From Monodelphis domestica (lineage: Eukaryota > Chordata > Mammalia > Didelphimorphia > Didelphidae), in assembly GCF_027887165.1 (NCBI RefSeq), contig NC_077231.1:190898334-190962333 (forward strand): a DNA stretch of 64,000 bases. The letters are read 5' to 3'. The translations under genes and the position numbers were made by a program. Positions within the stretch are counted from its first letter, which is position 1. Every line of letters begins with the position of its first letter. Of this stretch, positions 24,601 to 36,540 are shown in pieces. The notes under the pieces were generated by a model. It saw nothing but the letters and a program-made list of their open reading frames with translations. It was not told the DNA's origin and searched no databases.

Positions 24601-25850
24601 GAATTTATTTTCCAGGTCAATTATTTTTTTTATATGAGAAGCATTTTTATTTTTTCAGTTTTTCAACTTTGTTTTAATATTTCTTGTCTCATAAAGTCTC
24701 ATCTGTTTGAGTCAGTCTAATTTGCAGGGATTATGTATGGCATTTGAATAATGTTTTGTACCCCTTGTACTCTTTTTTACTTGTATTTGTACTTGTAATT
24801 TTATTTTCAAGTTTTTGCTTAAGAATTCTTGTTTCTCTCTTTTTTCCTCTAACATTATTATTTAACTTGTAGCATGATTCCATCTATTTTGTAAGAAGCT
24901 TGATTTACTTTTTCCAGAAGTTCTAGTTGACCTTGTGTCTAAGCTTTGTTTTTCTCTGAAGCTTTGCTTTTAGATGTAGTGATTATTCTCTTTTCCTGGA
25001 GTTGTGTCTTGGGTGTCCCTGACTTCTCACTGGAAGCAATTTCTCAATGGAACCTTCTTCTGTTTACTCATTCTTTCAATTTTATGTCCTGAAAGGGAAG
25101 TAGGTGTTAGATCCAGGCCCTGCACTTTTGTGGGGGGAATATTAGGGCTTGGATTTATAATCTCTGGTTTCCTGCTGCTGCTTTCTCTTGGTATAGAGTG
25201 TTTTTCCAATATCCCAGGGGCAGGCCAGGGAGATGCAAACCAAGCAATTGGGGTCTGATTACACAGTCTTCCTAGGTAGAGATTTGCAGCCAGCTGGGAG
25301 GCTCTCTAGGTTCAGAGACACAAAACATCTAGCTTGTCCTTACTGTGAGCTCCCTGCCCTGAGCTTCAGCTCTAGGGCTGGAGTCTATGGGCTCAAGCTG
25401 GGTTCCTGCTCAGAACTCAGTGTTTTAGAACTATAGCCTCTCTCAGGTGCTGTGTGAGGGGGAACCTCGCAACTCTCTGCCCTGTTACAAAGCTTCAGAC
25501 TCTATTTACCCACCTCCAGCCCACCCCCAGCCTCCCACTTATTTGGCGCTCAAAGCAACACAATTGATGGCTAGCTTGCATTCTCCGCAATGCACTCAGG
25601 ATCACTCCTTGTTCTGGGGCAGAAAGGCGGGCTCCAGACCAGTTCAGGTGCTGGATGACTCTGCCATGGCTTTGCAGGAGGATCACCCTCCCTAGCATCC
25701 CCAGACTCTGGCTACCTGTGAACATGACCCTCTGGCTTCTCTTTGGATTTCCTAATTTCTACTTAGTCCAGTTCTCTTCATTGAACTTTGTTGGAGCAGT
25801 TAACAAACGGAGTTGGACTGGTCTGCCTCCTCCTCTTCCTCAATCTTTGC
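21690..25850 (-). mobile_element. Old, internally deleted L1, minus strand
   Basis: Read on -, this holds in order a 5' UTR-like GC-richer part (about 25850-25000), an ORF1-like part (about 24900-24060), then reverse-transcriptase and C-terminal parts of ORF2 and a 3' end near 21690. The endonuclease part seems missing near 24000-24060. Many stops are present. A SINE is inserted at 22076-22332. Edges are approximate. Confidence 0.7.
22076..22332 (+). mobile_element. tRNA-derived SINE nested in the old L1
   Basis: Begins GGTAGCTAGATAGTACAGTGG and contains GAGTTCAAATTTGACC (B-box position) and CTGGGCAAGTCATTTAA. It ends AAGACACAGCTGAAAACAGC. A C12 run sits at about 22277-22288. It splits L1 sequence that continues on both sides; short flanks TTTCATTA and TTTTATTA may be a decayed target-site duplication. 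Confidence 0.8.
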
Positions 25851-26559
25851 CAGTCTCTAATTTTTCTTATTCAGAAATACAATGAAATAATATACTCCAT
25901 TTTAATTGCATTTCATACTCTTCTTCATTGTCAGAGTTGGTTTCTGTTCTTATCCAAATATTCCTGCCCATGGAGAAACACGAGCCCTTAAGTTAATAGC
26001 ACCCCTTCAGCGAGTGCTAGCTATCTTTGCGGAACAAATGGTCGCTAGTTCATCTTTTAATGATATGCTAAAGTTATCTCTATGAGTACTTTTGACTAAC
26101 CTTATCCTAGAAAGATTTAAAGATTCTAGATTGACGGAGGGCCAACACATACATTCCGAATAGGATTAGGGATCATCCGTGTCAAGTCCCAGCTATGTGA
26201 TGGCCTGAATTTAAGTTCAGCCCCAGCTTGGAGTCAGGTTGAGGTCAGGAGGAGCCGAATGAACAATGGGAGGGGAAGGCCAATGCAAAGGCAGCAGAAG
26301 GAACAGTACCCGAGATAAAAGCAAGATTGAAAGAAGATAAGTGCGGCAGTAAAGATGTCAACAAAAGGCTTACCTAATGTAGAAAATGGAGACAGCAGCA
26401 GTATGCCATGGATGCCCACGTAGTCACGAGGAAGACAATTTATCACGTGATATGATATCTTCTTTATTCAGTTTTCTGTCAGTGGCAAGTGGGCATCTAC
26501 AGCCTGTTTATATTTAATGAGGAATAATCACATCACTGAGTTTGAAAATGCCAATAGTA
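25851..26559. other. Unassigned sequence with scattered CpG
   Basis: 25980-26460 is richer in CG dinucleotides than the neighbouring DNA, but shows no named repeat, splice-flanked frame or promoter motif. Confidence 0.45.
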
Positions 26560-27290
26560 TATTCATAGGTATATGTGTTATATGGGAAGTATTTGAATTT
26601 ACTCCTCTATTGATGTTTATTTTATTTCTAATAATGTATAAATGTGTATATATAATATAAAATATAACATATGTGTATATAATATACAATATATATTATG
26701 TTCTACGTATGGTATGGTAATTGTGTATTATATATATTTAATTATGTATACACAGACAGATAAACATTCATGCATAGACAGTATATTCAAGTATTTCCAA
26801 TGGAAGATATAAATATTTCTAATTTATACACACACATATAAGCACTGGAAATAATTTATTTGACTCCTCCATTGTGATTTATTTATTTCTGCTTATTTAT
26901 TGTGTGTATATGTGTATTTTTAAGATATACATGCAAATGTAAAATATATTCAAGTATTTCCAATGGAAGATATAAATATTTCCAATTTTATACACACATA
27001 TAAGCACTGGAAATAATTTATTTAAATCCTCCATTGTGATTTCTTTCTGCTTATTTATTTTGTGTATATATTTTTATATATACATGCAAATATAAAATAT
27101 ATGCAAGTATTTCTAATATTACATATATATTCACACATATATCTATATATATACATATATAAACACATCAGAAATACTGGAATTGACTCTTCTATTTTGG
27201 TTTAAATTATTTATTTTGATATGTATACACAAACACATATTCCTCTATTGTGTCTTAAATTCTTTGCTTAGTTGCACCACTAATTACAGG
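26560..27290. repeat. AT-rich minisatellite, period about 155-163 bp
   Basis: The phrase ATTCAAGTATTTCCAATGGA recurs at 26785 and 26948, and as ATGCAAGTATTTCTAAT at 27101 (spacings 163 and 153). GCACTGGAAATAATTTATTT and CCTCCATTGTGATTT recur with it. A degenerate copy starts near 26589 and another near 27175. TA/TG-rich spacers separate the units. Confidence 0.8.
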
Positions 27291-27374
27291 CTGGACACAT
27301 ACAATAACCAAAATTTATATTTTGGAAAAGATGTTAAAAATCACAAATGCTAGTGTGTAGTACCTGGCAGTTGT

Positions 27375-27603
27375 GGTGTATGTTAAAGTTTACAAAGTTC
27401 TTTATGTTCATTAACTCATCTGACTCATTAACTCATTTGATCAACCTAGGAATGTGCTCTTATCCTTCCCTATTTACAGATGAGGAAAAAGGGTCAGGGA
27501 AGTCAAATAACATGTCCAGAGTCATAGAGCCATGAAATGTCTGAAACGAGATTCAAACCCAGACCTTCCTGTCTCTAAACCTAGTGTTATATGCTCTAGG
27601 CCA
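27375..27603 (-). repeat. MIR-like SINE
   Basis: CCTATTTACAGATGAGGAAA, CATGTCCAGAGTCATAGAGC, GATTCAAACCCAGACCTTCC, minus orientation. Confidence 0.7.
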
Positions 27604-29756
27604 GAGAGGATACTTTCTCTCTTCAGTTGCCTACCATCAAGCCATCCTCAATCTGGCATAGCTACTGGATTACATGGCTTTGGGAGTAATGCTAGCAAGA
27701 GGGATGGTTTTCATCAAAGACTCAAATAAAAAGACTCTTGTTTTTGAATCTGGATGTAAGCTATCAAGATGTCCATGCATAATACAGATCCATGCTGGGG
27801 CTGGCTAAGGTTGATGCACAGCCAATCTTTGCAGGTGGGGTCAGAGGGAACAGGCACACATTGTGGACTAGCACCCCTTAGCTAGACAAAGTGATGGTCT
27901 AACGATACTAAATATAAAGAAGCTGTGTTCCTGCCAGACCTGAAAAAGGCATGAAGTAACCAAAGAAGAATTTTACAGGATCCTACAGAAGAACTTTATT
28001 TGTCAAGCTCTTGTTGAAACCTAAACATCTCCAATGATTTCCAGGACACCACAGAGAATGTATAGAGAACAGAGCAACTGGCTCTATTCAAAGCTGAAGA
28101 CTGAGGATTTCAAAATGTTTAGTAATCATTGGTTCATTCACCCATGGAATTTACCAATCCACAGGACTCAGAGAAAGTTATCTTGGTAAAAGGAAGATAA
28201 AGCTCCATATAAGAAAGACAATAAAAATGGAAAAATCTGACCCATATCAAAAATGCTTCCTCAAACTATGCCTTCTTGCCAACATCAAATGAATCTATAA
28301 CTGATAAGTTCAGGCAAGGATAATAAAAATGTAGGTTGGTTATAATTTTAGTGGGAAAACCATTTCTTTAATCTATCTTCTAAAGCTCTTTTACTCTTCA
28401 CTAGACATTTATTTAATGTTCTGGCAAACATTATTTTAAAATAGGAGAGGTATAGAAAATTTGCATGACTTTCCCAGCATTATTGACTAAATCTAAGAAG
28501 GCAAAATAAATCAAGATGTTTGATCATAATCTACATGATTTTTGAGTCAATATTCTATCTCCAATTTGTAACCTGAAACATCTATAAAATATGCTTAGTT
28601 TTGAATGTTCCTACATTTTCCACTCTGTTCACTTGTTGAGTTTTAAATTCCATGTTATGACATATCTTTAAGAAAGAAATTAACTAAAACAACCCTCCAT
28701 CACAACTGTTCCCAAATGACAAATTATCCAACGAAACATAATATGACTATTTTATATGCAGCTATGCTATTATACATTAATTTTGCCAAGTTTTCATGAT
28801 CAGAACAAATAAGTGTACATTCTTACAATGGCAGGGGAGTATCATAAATGTTTCTTATGGACACCTACATATGTCAGCAAGATAACTTCTTTATCATATG
28901 TCATTTATAAAAAGCAATTAATTCATGTTGGCCTTCTCTGTTGATAATCCATTTTTTAGTTTATCTATGGCAAAATTTTAAATCCCAACATGAGAGTTCC
29001 CTGACATCCAATGCCCTTTGAGCCACCTCCACTGGCTAACAGCATAAGCTAAAGGAGCATAAGTTGTTTTAATGTTAGCCTAAGAAAAGCGCAATCAAGG
29101 AATTATTCTGGGGGGGGGGGGGATCAAGACAAACCCAAGAATGTTGGGTTCAACTTCCAAAAGCCCAAAAGAAGTCATTTGAGAGTATTGTAATGAATCT
29201 ATTCTTTGTTTTCATTGACATAGATGGTTTGGGTTATACTCTTCAATTGGCATGGTAGTTTGAATGTGATCAGGCTCATTTCCATGTTTCCAGATATCAT
29301 TAAACTACAAAAATCTACAATGCCACCATGTAAGCCCACAGACAAGATGATGAACACTATGCCTCCTAAGACAGACCAGTAGCCAGATACAGTGCTGGGC
29401 TATGATTTTCTCCATAAGAGACCACTCTAAATAAAGGACCCCTAGATCTATATTATGCATTTAGGTCCCAGCTATCCCGCCCACAGAGAAGTTTCAAGTT
29501 ATGGAAAAGTTCTTTATTGATATGATTATCTTCATCTATTTTGGTGGACTATCAGGTTCCTATAATAACCCAGACATCTATGTTAATAGGACACAGAATA
29601 AGCTTATTACTATAAACTACAGGTCAAATCATATCTCTAAAGGAAATCATGTAGTAAAAGTCTGCTCTAGCTCAGCTTCCAAAAAAGCTGAGGGGTTTGT
29701 TGTTCTTCTTCTTGTTATTTTCTCTCCTCTTCCCTCCCTTTGCCCACCCAATACAG
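27604..29756. other. No gene recognised
   Basis: AT-rich. A G13 run lies at 29110-29122. Parts of 28340-28930 are free of repeats I know and could hold conserved non-coding DNA, but this cannot be judged from one sequence. Confidence 0.45.
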
Positions 29757-30050
29757 TGGCTGCCTGAAGCTTCAAGAGTGTGCTCTCAAGGCTTCACACA
29801 ATACCTTGCTGTTAATGGAGCAACTGGAATCTTTTATCCAGCCTGTCTGGGCTCAGACTCTGTGTTGGCAAAGAGCCCATTATATCAATATTGTGGTTTC
29901 AACCCATTTTGGAAGCTGCTTCCTCAAGGCCATGTGACAACCCCAGAAGCTGGTTTGGCACTAGACAACTTCATCAGATTGCTAACTCTGGAGCTTTCAA
30001 GTCTGCTGTTTTTGTATTGATGCCTCCCTGCCATGAATCATTTACAGAAG
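29757..30050 (+). other. Exon-like segment with strong splice-type flanks
   Basis: A long pyrimidine tract and AATACAG precede 29757, and GTGAGAAT follows AAG at 30050, so the 294-bp segment looks like an exon. One frame reads GCLKLQECALKASHNTLLLM and continues through FGSCFLKAM, then stops inside the segment. A second frame stays open to 30020. I do not recognise the product. It could be a non-coding exon, a dead exon or chance. Confidence 0.25.
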
Positions 30051-31117
30051 GTGAGAATACTTCAGTTGGAACGTACCTACACCTATTTATATAGTTTATG
30101 TTTATGTCTCTGACCTTCATAAATCTCTTGGGCTCTGAGCAATCACATATTCAAATAAGAGAAGTTCTCTCAGGCAAGTAGTACAAGAATAGTTGGAGTT
30201 GATCAGTCACCTAAACAAGCCTACTTGGTTGGATCACATGCATGGCTAAGGATGTATCATACTGATTTAAGACTATCACTTAATTTACTATTTTAAGTAG
30301 CAGACACCAAATCTGTGAGACAGTTATTTGGCCATCTTATGGTATCCTTGGACTTGATGTGATATATGTTACATATAAAATTTCTCAACTTTCCCTACAG
30401 CATATTGCCCCATCATGTCAATCATTATTATTTTGGTATTGGTCATCTTGCAATAGATTGCAAGTTTCTAAAGGACAAAGGCTGTCATTTTTTTATCCTT
30501 TTTTTTATTTGTGATCCTCTATACATCCTTCACAAATTTAATTTTACATAATCTGAGACTTCATTTAAAACAAACTTTGAGCGGCTAGTTTTTCCCCTAG
30601 AACAGAAGGGCTGGTATAAGTTATTATCAGAAAATGAGGTAACATTTCACAGAACTAGGTTTTTGATGGGGGGTGAGGAAATGGAAGGTTTGTAAGTATT
30701 TTTTTCCTTTCAAGTTTTAAAGAACTAAATTTGCATTTGTTAAAATAAAAAAATAAAAAGTAGGAAAAGATGTTCTTTACAAATCATTTTTGCGCAAGTT
30801 ATGTGTTCAAAGGAAACCAGATAAAAAGGCTTGTTCTCTCTTCTAATATTTGGGACTGGACTGGATTGTTGCTCAATCAATAGGAATTAGCTTCAGCCAT
30901 TTGCTAAAAGAATGAGTAGTGGGGAACTTCAACATCTTCAGTGTTGAAGACAGTGATGTAAGCATAGAAGGCATTTAATAAATGTTTGTGATCCTTCAAT
31001 GCATTAGATATACATCATAAGATTCCTCAACCCAATGCCAATCAACAACTTGTAAAAGAGAGTATGATAATAATGGCTCTTCTCAATGTAGTTGTTGGTT
31101 TGTTCTACTGTTCATGT
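30051..31117. other. No feature recognised
   Basis: AT-rich sequence with no named repeat or coding signal. Confidence 0.45.
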
Positions 31118-31560
31118 TGTTGTGTTTGTCCTTAGTTTTCAAAGAGGGCCAATAACATCATGGGGTCATCTTGACTTGCTTATGTATTGGATTTAAGTGA
31201 GGCTGAGTTGTATAAAGTTGTCAGCCTCTCTGTCTCTCTTCCAGAATAATTAAAGTCCAGTAACAAGACAAAAGTCAAGATAACTGGCCATGACCCAGGA
31301 TGTGGTGGATAACCTTGGCCTCTCTAATGCCTGACCAAATTCTAGCCTCTGCTTCAGCTGCCTTCACAGCCATTGGAACAAATTGTTCTCATCTACCCTT
31401 TTAGCTGGGGAAAGATTTCACATGCTTTGGGTAGATACCCTACTGAATCACCAACAGGTTTAAAGCCTGTGGGTGCCCTCAATCTGTTTTAGCCCACACA
31501 CCAAGATGGTTTTACTGTGGTATGACCACTGAGCATGTTACAGATTCTTGGAGAAATAGG
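31118..31560 (+). mobile_element. RTE-associated SINE-like repeat
   Basis: TTTGTCCTTAGTTTTCAAAG, then CAATAACATCATGGGGTCAT, TTGGATTTAAGTGAGGCTGA, CAAGACAAAAGTCAAGATAA and TTCACAGCCATTGGAACAAA. I recall this order as a common marsupial repeat of the RTESINE type. The family name is from memory. Confidence 0.55.
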
Positions 31561-31734
31561 TAAGAGTTGGGTAAAAAGCATACACCAAAAGTGGATGAGC
31601 AGCTCTGAAAAGGGCTTGGCAAGCCAGTACCCCAGAAGTGATATTCCTCTCTGAATACCCTTACACCCCTCTGTTCACATTAGTGATAAGGGCATGCACA
31701 ACAAAGAGCAAAAAAGGGGGTATTTAGGACTAAC

Positions 31735-32370
31735 CACCCAATAAATATTTGTTGAGTGCCTATTGTGTTCAGTTTTATGCTATATGTTGTGAGAGTATCT
31801 AGAAACAAAAAGCATAAAGTTTATGATCTAGTTGGTAAGAGAAGTCTAGACTCATAAACATAAAACATACAGTAAATGGCAATAAATTTAATATATTATG
31901 TGGTATTTACTAAAGTTGCTGTAAGAATTCTGAAGACAGAAGGAACAGAGTCATATAGTCATGGACATATGACATTACCATTATATTTTGTAGTCCCCCT
32001 GATTATTTTTGGGTCATAATTGATTTCTAAAATCCCTAAATCCATTCTGGCCTTTAGGAAAAGAGGGTACAATTACATTAGAGACTTCGTGGAGGAATCA
32101 AGATAATTTATATGGGACTCAATAGATAATTAGAATTTGATATGTAGGGGAAATTTCAGAAAAGGGGAACAATAGAAATAAAGGCCCAGAGGTGGAAATA
32201 AGCATGGAGTAAGAAATCCAATCTGACTAGAGTATGAGCTAAACAGTGGTGGTGGCAAGTTGAATAGGTGGGTTGAGGACAGATCGTACCTTTGAAAATT
32301 CTTCAGAACCAACCAAAGTGTTTAGATTTCACGAAGTAGGAAATACTTGGTCATTAAGGAGAGCTTTTCT
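31735..32370 (+). repeat. Interspersed repeat family, longest copy
   Basis: Starts AATAAATATTTGTTGAGTGC, has GGCCCAGAGGTGGAAATAAG in the middle and TTAGATTTCACGAAGTAGGA towards the end. The same ordered blocks appear at 36170-36540, 37740-38005 and 55085-55600. It resembles L2-type or ancient mammalian repeats; the name is unknown. Confidence 0.55.
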
Positions 32371-33414
32371 TTTTTTTATCAGGGAATATGTGAGGTCTTG
32401 GGTTCTATGAGGCACTGGCATTCAAGATGGTAACAAGCATATAGCAAAAAGTAGTTCCAGTCAATTAAGAAAAAGTGCCCAAACCTATGTGTTGTCAGTG
32501 AGGAGTTCACCTGTCTTGCAATCTACTTGTCAGACTTTCCTTGGTTTCATATAGCTCTTATCTTTGGTTTGTGATTCCACTTTCCCCTGATCAACCTTGT
32601 TGGCTCCATACTTTGCCTGTCTAACCAGATTCACCAATTTAGGTTTCTGTTAGGAGTACACTCTGCCTGGCCTTACAGAATAGATGCTTCACTTTCCCTC
32701 TCTGGAGGAGTACATAGAGCTGATGCTTTTGATTTTTACTTTATTATTTCCCCCTCTCTAGATAGCTATCCTCTGGAGTCCTGAACCCATCTTTTTCTCA
32801 GTTAGTCATTGCTTTCCTCTGGTCAAGGGACCTCAGTTCAGAATACATATTCTGGAGACCCTCATATATATGATATAGTTCATGAAAGAAATGTCCAGAG
32901 AAGATTAACTTAGTAGTAACGTATAAAACTCCCAATATTGACCTCAGAAAAATAGTACCATTTGTGCTATCCTATATTCGACAAACACTATCTTGATGTG
33001 AAATAGCCCTTAATGAAGGCAATGGTCATCAACTCAATACACAAATGGCTTGAAAAAGGCATAATCTACTTACTAATTGGCTAATTTTTGACAGACCTTC
33101 AGTGGCTGAAAAATGTTGGCAACTGTAAACACTCTATTACACAACAACACAAATATGATTAACATTGTTACCAGTAAATATATCCTCAACCCATTTTAAT
33201 GCCTTTTCTTCCAAATTTTTGGTTGGTTTATAAGATTGCACCCTTATATTTTGTGAAACTCACCAAAGAAGGCAAATCTCTTTTTCCCGTATACCTAGTT
33301 CAGCAATATTTTCAAGCACCTTATTCCAAGAAGTTTGTCAATATTGCAGGATTTCTTAGTGATTTATATGGAAAACATGATAAAGATGCATTTCCTGGCT
33401 TTAAAACACACATA
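32371..33414. other. No gene confidently recognised
   Basis: Contains a 79-codon open frame at 33199-33438 whose last part runs into L1 sequence. No splice sites or family match support it. Confidence 0.45.
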
Positions 33415-33996
33415 TATATGGGGAAATTGGGATGCTAATACACTGTGGGTGGAACTGTGAACTGATCCAATCATTTTGGAGAGCACTCTATAATTCTGCC
33501 CAGAGTTATAAAACTGTATATACCCTTAGACTCAGAAATATTATTGTTGGGTCTGTTTCCCAAGGAGAGCACGGGTAAAGAAAAAGAATCTATATTCTAA
33601 AATATTTATAGTAGCTCTCTTTATGGTGGCAAAGAACTGGAAATTGAGGAGTTGTTCATCAACTGGGGAATAGATGAACAAATTGTGCTATAGGACAGAA
33701 TAATACATCATCATAAAAAAGAAAGAGCAGGTTAATTTTTAAAAACCTTGGAAAGAGCTAAATTATGGAAGAGCAAAATGAATAGAATCAAGTGAACATT
33801 ACATACACCTACAGAATTAATATTTGAAGAATAACTTGTGAATATCCACCTCCCAATAAATAGAAACACAAAAGACATAATTTATATATACTCTCTTTGG
33901 TCAGATGATGCCTTCTATGATGTATTGTGGCAGGGAGATACCTGGGAGTTTTAATGTAACCAACAAGCAAATATTTTTTTTTAAATACGCATACAC
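33415..33996 (+). mobile_element. Old L1 3' fragment
   Basis: GGGAAATTGGGATGCTAATA, GGTGGAACTGTGAACTGATC, GGTGGCAAAGAACTGGAAAT, CAACTGGGGAATAGATGAAC. This is the ORF2 end and 3' UTR of an old L1 with broken frames. Confidence 0.75.
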
Positions 33997-35459
33997 ACAC
34001 ACAAATGATTCCTTAATTTACATAGCTTTTCCTGAACAGGAACATTTAATTAAAAGAGAGCCTAGACCTTCAGAAGTTACCTGTGTTGTCTCAAAAAATC
34101 AGAAATCACAATATTTTAGCTAGGGCTATCCTTATTTTCAGAAATCAAGAAGTCACAGTTCTTCCTGCCATTGCTTTCCTGATCCATTTCATCTCTAAAG
34201 TAGCATTTATAATCTCCTATCCCTCTTTAAATCTGTCATTCTGATGGGACTTCCAGACTGTTAAGAAGCAGCAGGAAGTGCAAGATACCATTTTCTCCCC
34301 CCTTTTCTACCCCCTGCTTAGAGCCAGAGGTCATGCGCTCATGCTCTCTCTTCTGCATTGGTGGTATCCAGGTGAAACTTAATATAGAACAGACTGGAAC
34401 CTAATTATGTAAAAAATTACCTCTAATTCTCTGCTGTCATATGGCAGTTAAGACCAGCTGGTGTGCCTCTGGTGTCCCTTTTCTAGCATATAAGTCTCTG
34501 TGATCAGGAGTAGAAGTCCCCTCATAGTCTGCCAAAACCAGAATCTAAGTTATATCTGAACAAGGAGGGCTTGTTCTCAATTTCCCAGGAACTGAAGGGA
34601 AAATATGAGAAAGAGAGGGAAGCTATATTTCCATGGTAATAATCTTTAATTGTCTTACATGAGTGATGAAATATATTGTTGGCTACTTAAAAAAAAATCT
34701 CATATGTCTGTATATAGCAACTCAACTGATCAGATTAACAATAGAGCTAAAAAAGCCAACATCATAATTTAAGTTCCTAGAAGTTCAGTTAAATTCACTC
34801 CTTTTCCTAGGCACAGGATATCCCCCCCCAAAAGCCAGTCTTACCATTCTGTGCTCTGGATGATAGGACCCACTAGATGAGAGAATATGGATGGTTCTGT
34901 GTACATCCATCCTTCTCTTGAGAAAACATTGGAAAGCCAGTTCATTTTTTATTCAAAGCACAGATTATTCATCTATAGAATTCATTAAATAACAGTTATG
35001 CCTGATTCTTACAGAACCAAGCAGGGGAGAAACATATTTCTCACATATCTGAGTCCAAGATCCAGAAAATTACATGCAGATTGTATGGTAGTGTTTCACA
35101 TCAAATTTTTTAAAATGAGGATGGAAATAATACCTGTAGTAACTAACATAGAGGTAATTCATTTTATATTTGTAGTTTCATATATGCTTGAATTGTATTT
35201 ACTCTTTAAGCATAATCCTTTGATCTAAAAAAGATCACATAATCGCAGCAAACTACATTAGAAACAAGCCACTTCATCCTAAAGGATAGGGGTTTACAAT
35301 GTCTCAGAGTTTATTGCACTTAATTCTTAGGTCAAATAAACAAAAAACTACTTAAGTTTTTCCGAAAGAAAGGCAAACATATGACATTATGGGCAAATCA
35401 CAAAGTTGAATTGTAAGCTTAAAACAGTATTTTTTTCTTCAGGCAAACAAAAAAATCTA
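33997..35459. other. No feature recognised
   Basis: No gene, named repeat or regulatory motif could be supported. Confidence 0.45.
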
Positions 35460-35655
35460 AAACTTTGAAGAATTCAGAGAATCTTGGGAAGATGTATATA
35501 TCCTGATTCAAAGCAAAGTAAGGAGAACCAAGAGACAATTTTGCATGATGATTACAAAAATGGAAATGAAAACAATATTCAGAGAATTCAGAACTCTGAT
35601 CAATACAGTGACTAATCCTGACTCCAGAATACTAAGGGTGAGGCACACATACTTC
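35460..35655 (+). mobile_element. Old L1 3' scrap
   Basis: CAAAGCAAAGTAAGGAGAAC, AACAATATTCAGAGAATTCA, AACTCTGATCAATACAGTGA, as in old L1 3' ends. Confidence 0.5.
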
Positions 35656-35664
35656 CTGCCTCTC

Positions 35665-35790
35665 AGGGAAAAATTTATAAACTCAGAGACCTCTGAGGTT
35701 ACCTAACCCTGACTCACTCATTTTATAGATGAGGACATTTGTAAGGCTCAGGCATTAAATGACTTTGCTCACTTAATTTTTGCTCCAAGC
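35665..35790 (-). repeat. MIR-like fragment
   Basis: CTCATTTTATAGATGAGGAC, then TTAAATGACTTTGCTCAC, minus orientation. Confidence 0.5.
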
Positions 35791-35880
35791 TCACTGGAGT
35801 AGAGAGTGTCAGAAATAGCCTATATATTGATTTGTTTGCTTAACTCTACTTAATTGTTACAAGATATGGTTTTATCTCAA

Positions 35881-35903
35881 GTGTGTGTGTGTGTTAGTGT
35901 GTG
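35881..35903 (+). repeat. (GT)n microsatellite
   Basis: Short GT repeat with one TA interruption. Confidence 0.8.
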
Positions 35904-35999
35904 AAAAGTCAGTGGGATTCATTCATGAAAGTGATGTTTAAAAAATGAAAAAAATCTTTAAAAATATTTTAATAGGAAAATAGTCTATTAACTAAAGTA

Positions 36000-36165
36000 A
36001 TGTGTTGTCATGAAAAGAGCTCTATATTTGAAGTTGGAAGACCTGAGTTTAATTATTGGCTTTTGGAATGTCTCTTCACCTTTCTGAACCTCAGTTTCCT
36101 TAAGTGTAAAATGAGAGAATTTAGCTAGATATCTAAGGTTCTATGACCCTAAGTGGAGTAAAAAA
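36000..36165 (+). repeat. MIR/THER-like SINE
   Basis: GAAGACCTGAGTTTAATTAT, CACCTTTCTGAACCTCAGTT, TAAAATGAGAGAATTTAGCT, plus orientation. Confidence 0.7.
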
Positions 36166-36169
36166 AAAA

Positions 36170-36540
36170 ACCTACAAGGATTTACTAAGTATATATGTTA
36201 TTCACTCCTCTCTCTAGAATAAATAATCCCTGTCCTCAAAGTTTGCCTCCCTTGCAAAAAGTCCTTAAATAACAATTAAGATCAAATAGAATATAATAAA
36301 GTTCCTAAAATAGGGAAAGTGCAGAGGAAAGAAAGGCCAGAAGGCCCAGGAAATGCTTCACAGAACAGGCTCTAAAAATGGATTGGATATTAACAGAGAT
36401 TAGATATGGAAAAAGTTGAAAGGGGTGCAGAGAAAGCAAAAGTAGATAACAGGCATAGAAAATTATGTGAGGAAAGGTGGCTAGGTGAGAAAACGTATGT
36501 CACAAGGCTGGAATAGGGAATGTATGAAGCTGCCCTTCAC
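36170..36540 (+). repeat. Interspersed repeat family, second copy
   Basis: CTGTCCTCAAAGTTTGCCTC, AAAGGCCAGAAGGCCCAGGA, CACAAGGCTGGAATAGGGAA. Same block order as 31735-32370. Confidence 0.45.

Noticed and set aside
26560..27290. Periodic repeat considered as a CRISPR-like array
   Set aside because: The units are long, degenerate and contiguous with no unique spacers, and the DNA is from an animal nucleus. It is a minisatellite.
33199..33438. A 79-codon frame with a protein-like composition (KKFVNIAGFLSDLYGKH)
   Set aside because: No splice sites fit, I recognise no family, and its last codons lie in L1 sequence. AT-rich DNA gives such frames by chance. A translated search would settle it.
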